Below are positions 33,401 through 48,400 of a stretch of 64,000 bases of DNA, in pieces. Position 1 is the stretch's first letter, and every line of letters starts with the position of its first letter. The DNA comes from Anolis sagrei (Eukaryota; Chordata; Lepidosauria; Squamata; Anolidae), in NCBI RefSeq assembly GCF_037176765.1, contig NC_090023.1:104112866-104176865 (forward strand), read 5' to 3'. Made by a program: the position numbers and the translations under genes. The notes under the pieces are model-generated. The model was not told the origin of the DNA. It searched no databases and saw only the letters and a list, made by a program, of their open reading frames with translations.

Positions 33401-36400
33401 AAAGTGATGGTTCCTCACCAAACTACAAATCTCAGGTTTCCAATGTATGGAGCCATGTCATTTAAAGTGATGTTAAACTCATTTTCAGTGTAAATGCACC
33501 CTAGTACCAGTCAGAAAGAAATGGATTAAGATTTCTGGACCCATTGAAGCTTACATGGTAACAACATTCCAATGTAGTCTGTTTCTAAGACTCTTTTTGT
33601 TGGCTTGACTCATTGGACATTGGATAATTTCTTCATTTATATTAGTATTATATGAGAAACAGTTTTAGTAGTATTGCCTTGTAATTTCATTTTATTGAGT
33701 AATTTATTTATTTTGTATCAAAACCATTGCATAAATTAGTATAAAATTGATAAAAAAAGAAGGAGCACAAGTGGCTAAATATCTTTTGACCAAAAACAGG
33801 CAACAGCGACCGCGTTGTCTGTAGGCGCCAACAATTCTTCCTCTGTACATGAGGCAGGGCATAGTGGACAAGCATACAGATGCAGAGTTGTCTGTTCTGC
33901 TCCGCAGTTGCACTAATTGGAGGATTCTTTTAGGTAATGCCAATTTGCCAGGTTCTCTTTTGATCTGCCCACTCCACTTCTGAGTCTGTTCAGGGACTTC
34001 CACGTTGCCCATTCTTGATTTGCCCCTGGAGGAAGACTCTCATGGGGGCAGGGGGGGGGGGGATCCAGTTGGGATTTCCTGGTTTAGCTACCCAGAGGGA
34101 TAGTCTTGCTGATGCTGGGGGAATGTTCTATTAACATTCCCCCAGCATGTTGGTTCTAATGAAGCTTTTCCTTGATTTGAGTCTACTGGGCGGAGGCTTT
34201 CATGATGTTCAACCTTATTTCTCTCACAGTTAGCAACATTGCTTTTAAACATTTTATTGAGCAATAATGGGAACTGTAATGTAATAATAGTAAGAACTGT
34301 AATTATACAAGTGTTCTTTGAAAGCCTTAAACATTTGCCTAGTGATTTCAATTAACACAATGTTGGTGAAATTTTAGTCCACTCATGTAATCAGTAAAAA
34401 GTGTATAGAAAGCAATCATTATGCTTATCAAAACAATTATTTAGAGTACAAGGATCAGTTCTCCATATCTGCACAAAGGTGTTGGTGCTCATAGTATTCC
34501 ATAGTTCTTCATGTTTTGGATTGGCAAGTTTTATGCTAATCATATTTCTCCTTTGAATGATTTGGTACTTAAACAGAACTGCGAAAGGATTGTGAGCCAG
34601 ACAGAAGAAAAATGGCATATTGAACAGTTAAAAGCTGAAGATAGTGGAAAATACACATGTGTGAAATCACTTGTTCATGGAGGAAGGACATACAATACTA
34701 CAATTACAATAGACCTAATAGTGAATGGTAAGCTTCAACAAAACTATTTAACAACTTGGGCCTTGGTTGGTTATGGCAAAAATACAGAGAACTATCCTTT
34801 TCACAGACCATTATATTAAATGTAATGTATTCTATATTATGGTAAATATAATATTAAATAACCACAGGCAAACATGATTGTAAACATTCTTTTGTAATAT
34901 AGGAAACTTCTTCAAAGCTAGGGATGTGTCTGGGCAGATAGGACAGGAAGATGAAAAATACAGATCTTATTACTTGCAGGAGCCCCCGGTGGTGCAATGG
35001 GTTAAACCGTTGTGCCAGCAGGACTGCTGACCTAAAGGTCGGTGGTTTGAATCTAGGGAGTGGGGTGAGCTCCCATCTGTCAGCTCCAGCTTCCCATGCA
35101 GGGACATGAGAGAAACTTTCCATAAGATGGTAAAACATCCAGGCGTTCCCTGGGCAACGACCTTCAGATAGTCAGTTCTCTCACACCAGAATTTGACTTG
35201 CAGTTTCTCAAGTCACTCCTGACATGGAAAAAAACCCCTTGCAAACCTACTCCTTGGATTGGAGGACTCAGAATCCCTATCAAGGATGCCATGCTGTCTG
35301 GGGATTTGGGAAGCTTTCTGTGTTTCTGGGCCTCTGACCTTGAAGAATTTCATAAAGAGAATATTGTAGACTATCCACTGTCCTGTGGGTTTACATTTTT
35401 AATAAACTCTTAGTATCTATGCCATTTATTTGTGGTGTATTGTTCTACAAGCTGAACTGCCACCTTTAAATGAGTGACTGGTTCAATTTAATGGATTTAA
35501 AACCTTTTAAATTAGCTAAAGAGTCATCTCTGCTGAGCTGCATAGCATATGTTTTGTAATAAAATCATTTAATAGTTTTATCCTAGAGTGAATTTGTTGA
35601 GATTTATTGGTCGATTGAATCTGGGTTTCAAGTAACAATTTCTCTTTTTCTCTCTTTCAGGTGATAAAGAACTCACAGGACCAGCACTAATTGGATCAGA
35701 TCGCAGTACTTCCAAAGCAGAAATAGGTACCTCTCATTGTTTCTAACATCACAACCTTTTTGTTAATCTTTATGTATGTATCTGTTCAGATTTACATATA
35801 ATATCTCATATACTCTAGCAAACATTTGTTGCAGATTTGGTAAGGATATAGACATGCTAGCCTGGGTGATGATGGTGAAGGAATGTGTTGTATATACAGT
35901 CATAAGACACAACAAGGTTTACATACATCCTGGGACCCGAATATTGCAAAGTTTAGGGTGCATGGAAACCTTCACCATATAGCTGTAAATAGAAAGGCTT
36001 TCTCCATATACTATATATGTACATTGATGCTACTGAAGTATGACAGGTGGACTTACTCGGTGGAATCAACAGCATCTTCAGAAGGTTGACTTTTGTAAGC
36101 ATTGCATTTTTTATTATTAGCTTTCAATGGGATTCCACATTTATGTGAATAGTGGAAATCAATACAAGGATTGTCATGTTGCTATGGCCATGGCTGTAGC
36201 CAAGAGCGGGGGCAGGGGCGGCAGTGGTGTTTGGAGGTTCAATCCCCCCCCTCCTTGAAAATTTTCAGGTTAAAAAAACTGGTTTACTCATGAATTTTAA
36301 CTGGTTGACCAAATCCCCCTGCTAAGTCTATGAAAAGTAAAAATTAAACAAGTCTTTCCAGAACTACAAGCACTATCTCAAGCAAATTTTGACAACTTAT

Positions 36401-39400
36401 TCACAGTCATTGCAGCAATAGCTGATATAGTGAAAGCAACCAAGTTGGCCCACCCATGACTGGTAGACAAAGCCTAAGCCATGGTAGGGATTTGAAGCCC
36501 TCCATGAAAGAGATGAGAAAATTGATTTAATTAAGTGTATATAAAATATAGAATGAATCATACTATTTAAATTATTTTGTGTTATGGAACTACTTCTCAT
36601 GATTTGCTTAAAAAAATTCAACCCCCTCCCCCAATTTTTTTTTTCTGGCTACAGTCCTGGCTATGGCATACCTTCAGAGTACTTCAAATTTATAGTAACA
36701 CTAAGATGGGGCCTGCTGTGCAAGACTTGTTTAATGGGTATTTGAGTCTGAAAAATGTGACTTGTTTTCTGAGTCAGTTTATTCTATTATTGAACAGCTC
36801 TTAAAATCCAGACATTCTTCCTAATGTTTAGGTGGAATTTCTTTTCTTGTCATTTGAATTCATTAATTCATGCGCTACCCTCTGAAGCAACAGAAAAGAA
36901 GCTTTCTCCACCTTCTGCATGGCATCCCTTCATATATTAAAGATAGCTATTTTGCCACTTCTCAGTCTTCCCCAGTTCTCTACGTTCTTTCTTATAAGGC
37001 TTGGTTTCCAGATCTTTGAAAATTTTGGTCACCCTCCTCTGTGGTGCCTAGAGCTAATATTCCAAGGAGAATAGACTGTCACTGTTGTTCTTCTGATCTG
37101 GATACTATTCTTCGGTTGATGCAACATTGAAAGTGGAACAGTAGAAGGGTCATCAGGTCTCTATGAGGTTATATAATGATTACCTGGATGCAGGTTGAAC
37201 ATGTTTTTCAAAATGCCTTTTTGTATTACTTTGATGTTCATTCTCACCATGGAATTGTCTAGAAAATATTAGAAATACTATTTCTAAATATTTCTGATAT
37301 AATGTTCCAATAATGTTCCAATTTCATCTCTAGGGGAGCCAAAACCTTAATTCACAGTCAACGTCTTAGGAAGCCAAACAATAAGATGGCCCACACTAAA
37401 AGAACAGCAGTAGCTGTCATATACTGTCAAGTTATAAGTTGACTTTCCCCAGTGTAAAATAAAAGATATGACAAAACTAACAAGATTGTTGAACTAGATT
37501 TCCACCCTTCTGAAATTTAACATGATGACCTATTAAACTTTAGTAAATTTGGTAGCCTTTCAGCATTTCTGTTGGTTGTCTCTATTTATTGATACCCTAG
37601 TGCTGTTGCAGCAGTTCTTTAATGGGGCTTCCTGGGGTTTAGAGGAACCTTTGTGGTTTGAGGTTGAACTTGTTATGCATTTAAGGGACAAAATGCTGCA
37701 CAGTATTAAAAGGGAGTGGCTTCTGGGAAAGAAAGTGAATGTGGTGTGACCTAAATTATTCTCTTTCCCCCACTTTAACCATTAGGTAGATTTTCATTAA
37801 TATGGCCATTAATTGGATATTTTTTTTTGCATAGGTAAAGAAGTTTTACTGAACTGCACAGCTTTTCTGGGTTATTCCAACGATTCAGATAAATTCAGTT
37901 TTTATTGGATTCACAATGATGACATAATAAAACCATGTGGGAATGACACAGAGATCTCACTATGCCAAATGGAAGAACATAAATAGTAAGTAGTGCTCCT
38001 AGAACAATACTATATATTAGGCATGGATAGAGCCTTGTCGGATTACTTGTTACTCATAATAATTTAATTAAAGTTACCTTTTTGTAGCGATTTGAAGCAT
38101 TTTAAAAACCCAGAAGTCCCTTTGCCCTTCCTAGGCTTTTCCTGCCATTTTTTGTTACGACTCAGGAAATGATTCAGCATATTTTCAGGCCTCTAGCCTG
38201 CTGGAAGGCTGGGAGGCTTCTTGCCTCCCCTCCCAGCCAATCAGGGGAGAAGTTTTGGGGAGGGGAGGGGTTTCAGCACTGGCAGCCATTGCTGTATATA
38301 AAGGGGAGCACATGGCTCAGAGGCTCATTCATAGCAGAGGTTAAGGGTTTCCCAGGGTATCTGTCTTGCATTGTTATCTTAACCAGCTGAATGGGTTTAA
38401 TGGCCAATTCCAAGTCCTGGAAACTTAACAGTTAAAAATATGGAAAGATGTGTCCATGCGTTCCTCAGATTCAAAAGATGGTACCATTTTTGTGTGGATA
38501 AAATGACATTTAATTCTTGAGACAATCCATTCTGCATATCCATAGAGTTCCCCCTCCTTCACACTATGGTAGTGAAGATTTAGGTGCTGCATAGTCAATG
38601 TGGGCATCTTGGATAGTTGGAGCCCCAACATTTTAAAAAATATATAGCCCATCGTGTGACTCTTTGGGAGATAAGGGTGTACATGTATCATTTGTTTATT
38701 TTATTTAAAACATAAATGCTCTTCTCATTCCGAAGGGGACTCAGGGCGAAGCACACCATATATATTGGATGGTTGCGTGCCAGCAGGTTGAGGGTGAATC
38801 CAGCAAAGATGGAGATCCTATGGCTGGGTTGACCAGGCAGTGGGGACATCCAGCTGCCTACCCTGGATGGCGAGGTGCTACGCCCGTGATCATTGGTAAA
38901 GAGTCTGGGAGTCCTTTTGGACCCTCTGCTGATGATGGAGGCCCAGGTCTCCGCCGTTAGCAGAACCGCCTTCTTTCATCTGCGGCAGGCTAGACGGCTG
39001 GCCCCCTACCTGTCCAGGGACGACCTAGCTATGGTGATCCACGCCACGGTCATCTCAAGACTGGACTACTGTAACACCCTCTACATTGGCCTTCCTCTGT
39101 GGGTGATCCGGAAGCTCAAGTTGGTACAAAATGCAGCTGCTCGGCTTCTTGCGCGAATTCCGATGAGATGCCACATAACCCCAATCTTACTACAGCTGCA
39201 TTGGTTACCAATTGAGCACCGGATCACTTTCAAAGTGATGGTACTCACCTTTAAGGCCTTGCATGGTCTGGGGCCGATGTATCTGAGGGACTGCCTCACC
39301 CCCTACCAACCCCAGAGATCCCTCCGTTCTGAGGACCAAGATCTATTGGAAATCCCCAGTGTCAAGACCTTGTGTCTAACAGCAACCAGACGCAGAGCCT

Positions 39401-42400
39401 TCACAGCAGTGGCACCATCACTCTGGAATACTCTGCCACCTGAAGTCCATGCCTTGCGGGACTTACCAGCTTTCTGCAGGGCATGTAAAACATACCTGTT
39501 TCGACAGACTTTTAATGTTTGATATTGTTGTTTTTAAATTGTTTTAAAATGTTTTTAAATTTTGTTAGATTTTAGCTATTCTTGTAAGCTGCTCTGAGCC
39601 CCAGGGGAGTGGTGGCATATAAGTTTAAATAATAAATAAATAAATAAATATATGGCAAATATCATGTTTATGGGTCTCTCTGGATCATATAGTCTATTTT
39701 GCAGCAGGAAATGGAACAGAATGTGATATCTCCAAGAGTGTTCTATGGATTAATGTAGCCAATAAGTCTGTAGGTGTTGGACTAAATGCAGTTTTTCTCA
39801 AACTGTACTCCTTCAGGTGTTTTGGACTTCAGCTCCCAGAAATCCCAGCCAGCTTACCAGCTGTTAGGAATGGTGAGAGCTGAAGTCTAAAACATCTGTA
39901 GGAGCACAGTTTGAAAAACTCTGAATCTGTCTATCTATCTATAAGCTTGGGGACCCAGCGATGCCCGTGTGACTTGAGAAAGACATTGTTTGTTTTCGGA
40001 AGTTTGATAATATCTCTGGATGCAGGGTGAACTACAGTTTCTGTGTGGGTAGGTCATTACTCCCCCCCAACCCCTCCAGTATGTTATGTTGGCTCAGGTT
40101 ATTTGAAAAAGACACTGTTTGTTTTGAGGTGTTAGGTAATATCAGTTTGGCAATTGGTAGCTCTATTTCTTGGGAAAAAGCCAGTCTTTCCTGTTGTTTT
40201 TTAATGAATGCCCCCATTACGAAATTCATAATGATGTGGATGAACTGCAATTCTTAAAATCGTGGGCATCTGTGGCAAGTGTAGTCCAGATCCATCGTTG
40301 GTTGGCTTCACAGTGCTTTCTGGATGTAGGTGAACTACAACTCTTCTAAATCATGGTGAATTCTTCCCAAATGTCTTGATCAATTACTAATCAATTCCTG
40401 TTTGCCTTGTGCCATAGGAATGGGTAGGAAAGGGTTAAGTGAGATGCAATGGGTGGAGTCATACAAATTTGGAAGGAGAAAGGAACCCTGGGATGTCCAT
40501 TCTAGAGAAAAAAACAGAACATCTAGGAGGAAATGGTCCCAAATGAAAGCATTCCTTGCATGGTTTGTCTTTGCCTTCTTCTGAAGATGTGAGTGTAACT
40601 TTTTGAGTGTAACTTATGCAAGGTCACCCAGTCAACTTTCATGACAAAACAAGGATTCAAATCCTGGTCTCCAAAGTCATAATCCAGTGCTGAAACTCCT
40701 ATATCACACTGGCTCTAGGTATAATACTGTGTGTAAATCAGGAAAAATTCAGAAAAACTGTAGGTAGGCACATATACAACAAACATAAAGCTGGTGTGTA
40801 ATGTATGATTAAACCTCTATGTAGCAATGGCACTGGGAGGCACACAGGAGCTGGAGCTGCTAAACGTTGATTCTCTCTCATTTATTTGGCAGTTATGAAG
40901 AACCGGGATACTATGTCACAAAGATCTTGTGGATTAAAAGTGTTAAAGAGGAAGACATGAATTCATCGTACAGCTGTATTTTTTCCAAAGGAAGAATTAT
41001 ATGTCAGATACATACATTGCTGAAAGGTAGGGTATAATTTAGTGTAAGGTCCGTCGCAGTTATGGCTGCTATGTACCTTATAACTTCATCACATGGAGAC
41101 TTGGAAGCATCCCAGAATGCTGCCAGGATGCTTCTTCAATGGAGCCCACTGGATGCCATCACATGATGTAAAGAAACTTTTGGCCACGCTTCGTAGAGGA
41201 AGCATCCTGGCAGCATGCTAGGGCACTTCCATGAGAAAATGGGAGGCTTCCCGTGCTCTAATTAAGAATGGGGGGAAGCCAGGTGGAGATCTTCCCCCCC
41301 CCCCCATGTGATGGGGAAAGCAGCTCAGCAGGTGATGCATGGTGAATGTCCCCGCTGCCACCAGGCTTATTAATCTCAGTTTGATGTGACCTTTAGTAAG
41401 CTATAATGAGCCTACTATTTAACTCCCTATATAGACCACACATATAGGCTGAGAAAAAGAAAGAGCTGACCAAGAATTAAGGCAGACATGGCAGAGATGA
41501 GATTTCATTTGGTGCAGTCAGTTTTATCAGGCCATTTGATTGAATATTGAACAAGGAAAACACCAATAGCAGCATTGTGGTGTCTTCTTCAGGGTAATTC
41601 CCACTCTATAAAGTAATCTCCAAATATATTTGTAAAAAACCAGAAATGAAAAGATATTTGTGTTCTTCTATTTCTCCTATCAAATTCTTAAAATAATAGA
41701 AATGAAAGTAACATGTTCACTATAACAGACAAAGCAACTTTTGAACCCTACTGAAAATCAATAAAGGGAAAAATATTTTTGTTGACAGTGAGACAGTCAT
41801 TGAACTAGTATGGTACACTTTGTATTCCAATCGGAGAAAGTATCTTAAACCCATATTTAAAATACTTGTTATACTAAGCAAAGGATTACTTTCAGATGCT
41901 GTTAGATTGAAACTCCTGTCAATGCAAGCCAATAATGTGGGGTGATGGAGATTGCCTTCAATCCAACAACAACTGCAAGTTGCCTATTTCTGATTTATAG
42001 CTAAAGCAGTGCATTCACATCTGCAACACTTTTTGGTCTCATTCATTCTCTCTTAGATAATCCACACAGTCCCTCTTAACATTTATGTTGCTTTCACAAA
42101 CGTAGCTTTGGGGAAATTTTAGCTGACCCTTAGGATCAGGATATAGCAACCAAAAACATTACAGAGAGATAAATAACTTTTCAATAAATAATTTCTTTAA
42201 AAATGTCTTGTTAGAATTTGTTGTTTTTACGAGTAACAGAACCTGAAGACAGGTTGTAGGAACCCTTTTCATTTTGGGTCAAAATATTTATGGTCATCTT
42301 GATTCTGCCTAAAGGTGTATTGAGTTGGGTTGGCAGTGCAGTGGTCTGGTAATAATTTATTATCATTTTTTAAAAACTTGATCAAGTTTCCTCAGAAGGA

Positions 42401-45400
42401 TTTTGTCTTTTTTTTTTTTAAAAAAGCAATAATCAGTTGCTTTCTTTCCCTTACCCAGAAATTTCTAATCCAGATCTACCTGCCCATGTCTTTACAACTG
42501 GACTTATCATGGCAATATTATTTTCATTTGCTGCTGTGTTTATCGTGATTCTGTCTGTGGTGTTCAGAATTGAACTTGTGTTACTGTATCGAGAGATAAC
42601 AGGGACAGATGAAACTTTAGGAGGTAAAGCATCATGGGAATCACTAAATATTGTTCAACTTGCTTCATATAATAATTGCCTATTGATATATCAGTATATA
42701 GTGTTAATTTTGTGATTGTTTTAAATTTGATATGTTACTTATTTTGTTTTATGTGATCTACTATGATTTTATAACTGTAAGCTGTTCTGAGTCCCTTGTT
42801 GGGAGATGGGGAGAGGTATAAATAAAGATGATGATGATGATTATGCTTCTTAAAGGTTGGGGTTACAGTGCTACTTCAAATAATTTTGCCCAGGAACCAC
42901 CCCCTTTTAATCTTGTAAATACAATCTGAGAATGGAAAAGGGTCTGTAATTTCCTCTGCCTTGTGTTTCCTTATTCAGAGAAAGGTAGGATATAATAATA
43001 ATAATAATAATAATAATAGCAATTCCTACTCTTTCATTATTTTATGAACTTTCATGCCCTTAATCTGTATGGACTGAGAGATGAACTTTTTCTCAGGAAA
43101 CAGTAAATATGCAGAATCATTCATAGTTCCTTCTTCTTTTTAATCCAGAAATCAAAACTACTGATAATGCTTATTGGGGAATTTTTGGAGTTATTGCCGA
43201 CATGAGCAAGTTTTCCAGTCTTTTCACAATGTTCAATGGGTTAGGGGTGGTTAACTGAAACCTACGATCAGGAAGAGAGAGTAAAGTTGCACATCCTTCC
43301 CTTTATTCCATGCCCTCTCCCCATTACTGCAGCTGGCACTTATTTTATTCCAATGTTTACAGCCTGACCATGGTGCCAATTATTGATCGCCATGGTTAGA
43401 GGATTGCAGCTTGACTGAGACTGAGTTTATGTTTTTATATGTGCATGTTTTATTTTATTGTATTTTATATTGTGTTCACTTTTATGTTTGTTTTAGGCAC
43501 TTTGTGCCATCTGTAAGCTGTAAGATGGTGGCAGGATATAAGAATAAAGTTTTAGTATTGTCGAAGGCTTTCATGGCTGGAATCACTAAAAACCCACAAG
43601 AACCTAATAAAGTTTTTGTTGTTTTTGTTGTTGTTGTTGTTGTTTTTATTATTATTATTATATTATTATTATTATTATTATTATTATTAAAGTATTGTAA
43701 TAGCATATATTGTGGAGGATGGCTAATGCATATCAACAAGATTTTGGAAGCAAAGCTTCTCTTTTGTTCCCTTTAGAGCAGTGGTCCTCAAGCTTGTTTT
43801 TTGACCAGGGCCCACTTTTAACAGGGACCACTTTTAACAGGGGCCACTTTGACCAGGGACCACTCTCCAACATTAGTACCAAAAGGGGTGGTGCTGGTAA
43901 GCTCTGCGGAAAGGAGCGGAAATAAAATAAATAAAGAAGAAGGAGGTTCACGGACTGGATTTTCATTCTCACGGCCCACAGTTTGGGAACCACTGCTTTA
44001 GAGTTTTTAGAAGATGTTCTCCCAATGCCAATACTGAAGTAAAATTTGACAGTCAGTCAGTCATAAATATTTCTATTTTGAAAAATTGTAGGTGTGTAGT
44101 AGGGGCGGATGGTATATTTTCCTTTATTTCAGGCAGGAAAAAAAATCTGATCCAGCCCCCATGTTTTTCTGCTGTAATGCTACAATTCCTAGCAGCAAAC
44201 CTTGTGTTTTCCAAAGACAGATTAGAAGAAAACAGAAGAATGCTGTTCTTATAATAATGTCAATTATTCATTTGGTTTCTGTATCCTGATATTTTTAGAT
44301 GGAAAGCTGTATGATGCCTTTGTGTCTTACCTGAAAGACTCTGTACCGATATATGGTGAAGAGAGAAAATTTGCGTTGGAGATATTACCCAAAATATTAG
44401 AAGAGAATTTTGGATACAAACTGTGCATCTTTGAACGAGATATCTCCCCTGGAGGAGGTAAGCTGGTGGGGTGGGATTACTCTTAAAAACTTGAGTGTTG
44501 AGCAGTATTCGTCAAAACTTTTCATGTGAAATGAGCCCTTGTCAGGAGCTAATGTTTAATCAATTCTACACACCCAGTTCATAGCAGGATTACAGATGTT
44601 ATGAAATATAACAATACTTTCCATTTCCCAGAGCTTGGAAATGTTACATTTTTGGATTTCGCCACTTAGAATCATAATCTAGAATGGGTAATGGCCATTT
44701 GGGATTAGTGATACTGGGAACTATATTCCAAAAAGTAATATAAGTTATGATCTTTTCTGGTGTTCAGAGATGTTGAGCATCAGATGTTACTGTGTATTGA
44801 GTTAGACCAGTGGTTCTCAACCTGTGGGTCCCCAGGTGTTTTGGCCTACAACTCCCAGAAATCCCAGCCAGTTTACCAGCTGTTAGGATTTCTGGGAGTT
44901 GAAGGCCAAAACATCTGGGGACCCACAGATTGAGAACCATTGAGTTAGACCATTGCTTTAGTTAATGTGGTATTGCTTATCTACTCTGATAAACAACAGC
45001 TTTCTGAGGTCTTAGTGCTTAGGTATTGCAGTCTCCAAGTTACAAACAAGATAGGTTCTGTGGGTTTGTTTTAAGTTGAATTTTTTAAGTCAGAGTTACA
45101 TTTTTTAAAGTGTACCTCCAGCCAAATATAGCTTTGGATAACACAGGGAAGAGTTAACACCCCTGTGGTGTTTATTTTGTTGTCTTGGCTGCAGTTCAGA
45201 ATGTTCCACCTCACTTTCTGTCCTTGTGATAGTTGGATTTTGAAAACTTTGGCTTGTTGTGGAAACAAGCATTGGGGATAAAACTTCAGTGGTGACAGCT
45301 TTCCCCCATAACTTTCAGGAGTAAAATTCCCTTTCTAGATTTCTCTCACTTCCTGTTGTCTTTTCCCCATTCTTAACTAGGAGTCATTTGTAAGTCAGAT

Positions 45401-48400
45401 GTTTGTAACTTAGGGACTGCCTGTGCATGAAATGTGTCACATGCAGTCACTTTATTTTTGTTTTTAAATAGCAAAATCAAGCACAGATTGTGACACCATG
45501 TATACATTGTGGATGGGAAGTCAAGTGCAGCTTGTGACATTCTGGATGGGAACACACTGTACAGGGAGATGAACTGCAGTTGCTTCACTCCTGAAAGCTG
45601 CCGTTCATTTTCCGGTCCCAATTCAAGGTGCAGGTACTCACCTACAAAGCCCTAAACAGTTTGGGACCTGCCTACCTGCGTGACCGCATCTCCGTTTACG
45701 AACCCGCACGCTCCCTCCAATCATCTGGAGAGGCCCTGCTCATGATCCCACCTGCGTCGCAAGCGCGTTTGGTGGGGACTAGGGACAGGGCCTTCTCTGT
45801 GGTAGCCCCTCGACTCTGGAACTCTCTCCCTAAGGACATCAGACAAGCCCCAACATTGGCCTGAAGACCTGACTGTTCCAGTGTGCCTTTCCAGAACAGG
45901 AAACTCCTGGCTTCAAGTTCCAAATGCACTTTGTTAGAGATTCAGGATTATCACCACATTGCACCTACCTCCAAATACCTCTACATATTACCTGTCAGGC
46001 TCAGCACTTTTAAATTTTGTCCATTACATTTGGCCCGGCCTCTAGGTTTTTAATTGCGTCACGATGTCATTGTTTTATTGTTTTATTGTTTACTTGATGT
46101 TTTATTATTTGCTTATGAGTTTTACTGTGTATTGTATGTTGTTGTTGTTTGGCAGCCTTGGCCTTTGTAAGCCGCATTGAGTCTTTCGGGAGATTTTGCG
46201 GGGTATAAATAAAGTTAATAATGATAATAATAAATAAAAAAGTCACCCCTCTGCAAATAGCAGTAAAAACAAAGGTTCAATTGGTGCCTATTGGATACTC
46301 TCCTGACCATCATTTACAGTCTGTGAGGGAATTGTTTGGTTCCCTCCCTCCTGGATTGGGTCAGGAAAAGAAGGGTTGCTCACCCTCTCCTTGTGGGTTG
46401 TGATTGCAAGCTAGAATAGGTCTTATCTGAGGATTACACTTTTCTTTTAAAAAAATCACTGGCATATTTTGCATTTAAAATCACATGCAGTCTGCAGATA
46501 AATCTTTAGATGCCATCTGTCTGCTCCAACTAGATTTTGGAGGAAGGAAAATATTTTTTCTGCGTTATTCTAAACCTCCTTCTCTACCCATGTATACAAA
46601 TTAACATTCTTGCAAATTGTACAATATTGTGTCCCCTTGGAGTGCAGTTTTAAAAATGCATTATATACATGGATCTACCATGGTTTAGTTGTCTTAGTTG
46701 GACTAGGACACTGGGAGAATAGGTTTGAATTTTTGCTCAGCCATGAAAACCCACTGGGTGACCTTAGGCAAGTCAGTTTCTTAGCCTTAGAGAAAGTCCA
46801 TGGCAGAAACCACAGCTAAAGACATCTTGCCACTAAAAATCAGGATAGGGGGCCTATAAATTTAAAAATATTTAACAATGGATTCATGGAATGAAATAGA
46901 TTCAATTCATATTCTCTTTACATTTTTTTTCTGGGAAACTTGATCAGTCACTTTCATATGCATCCTAAAATGTGAAAATATTGCTTGAAGGTATGCACTT
47001 ATGCTTGTGTTAATGTGTTATGTAAACTAACAAAGAACACATCCATTCTTAATGAAGACACTGTAAGAGATAATGAGAATAAATGTTCAGACCCTGCAAT
47101 GCATAATGGGAACAAATTGCTTTTGTAAAAAGTAGCTTTCCAACTTGGAGATCTGTGCTCCCATGCTGAAGACATTTTGATGTTTTTTTTTACTCTGTTC
47201 AAAACAAAACTGTGTGACTGACATAGGTTGTTGTTGTTCTACAGTTTGGTTAAGTAGTCATACTGGTTTAAAGGAAGAGCTGTCTAGTTTCTGATAATAT
47301 TGCAGATAACATCTTACCTTCCTTCCTTCCTTTGCAGAAATTAATTTATTTCTGAAGTCCGCAGACACCACAGATTTGATCTTGTGTGACTGTTGCACAA
47401 TTTTGCATTATGTATCATGGACAACCTTTAACAGTTTTCTGAGCCTTCAAAAAAAGAACACCATTAAATGTTAATATCATTTTAGTTATTCATTAAATAT
47501 CTATAGCCTACTTTTTAAAGAAAAGCCTCACACATTTTTGTAGTATGATAATACAAAATGCCAATTCCTTCACATCTTAATTATTGGTCCCTTTAAAAAG
47601 AATAATGAAGAGAAGAGAAACTGCAGAAGGAAATATCTCGGGAAAACTATGTTATATTTATGTTCAAAAAGCATAATGAGGAAGAGGTGAGGTGGACTGT
47701 AACTACGTGCTGCAATTTTGTGTTTGCAACAGCCTTAGAGAGATAGTCCTGTCTTTTAATGACATTCAATATACTAGTATGTATGGTTTGAGTGTTTGAC
47801 TAGAATTCTGAGAAACAAGGGTTTCAAGTCCTTATCTAGCCATGGAAACCCACTGGGAGACCTTGCACAAGCTGCACTTTCTCAGTTTAAGAAGGAAATT
47901 GCAAACTTCCTCTGAATAAATATTGACAGAAAAACTAGAAGCTTGTCTTAGTAACAAAACCCAGTATTATGGATTTTCTTGTCTGGATTCAAGCTGGCCT
48001 CACTTTAGGCAATTCTGGAGTTCTGTGGCAGTCTGAACAGCTGGATTAGTTTTGTTTCAGCATGATCCCCTGTCTAGGTGAATCACCCTTTCCCTATACT
48101 GTAGTGATTGGCACGGGGAAAGGGAGTGGTTCAAACCTGCTCCCTGCTGGCTGTGTAGCTCCTTCTGAATGTCTGGTCAATCCTGTCACGTCTGCTGATA
48201 TCAGAACATGGGATTTGCATGACCAGCAAGAAGGAGTCCATGTCTACTGAGGACTGCAGCAACATGGAGGGTGAGGTGATAACCCACAAGGATAATAGAA
48301 TCATAGAGTTGGATGAGACCTCATTGGCCATCCAGTCCAACTCCCTGCCTAGAAGCAGGAAAATCTCATTCAAAGCACCCTTGACAGATGGCCGCCCAGC

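Noticed and set aside
34978-35060. tRNA-like sequence (box A/B-like) in SINE heads, also at 17836-17896, 21502, 24421, 25691 and 27042
   Set aside because: Each is followed by a SINE body and tail, so these are retroposed SINE heads, not tRNA genes.
38893-39522. 209-residue open frame as a host gene
   Set aside because: It has the C-terminal motifs of a CR1/L2-type LINE and a LINE tail follows.
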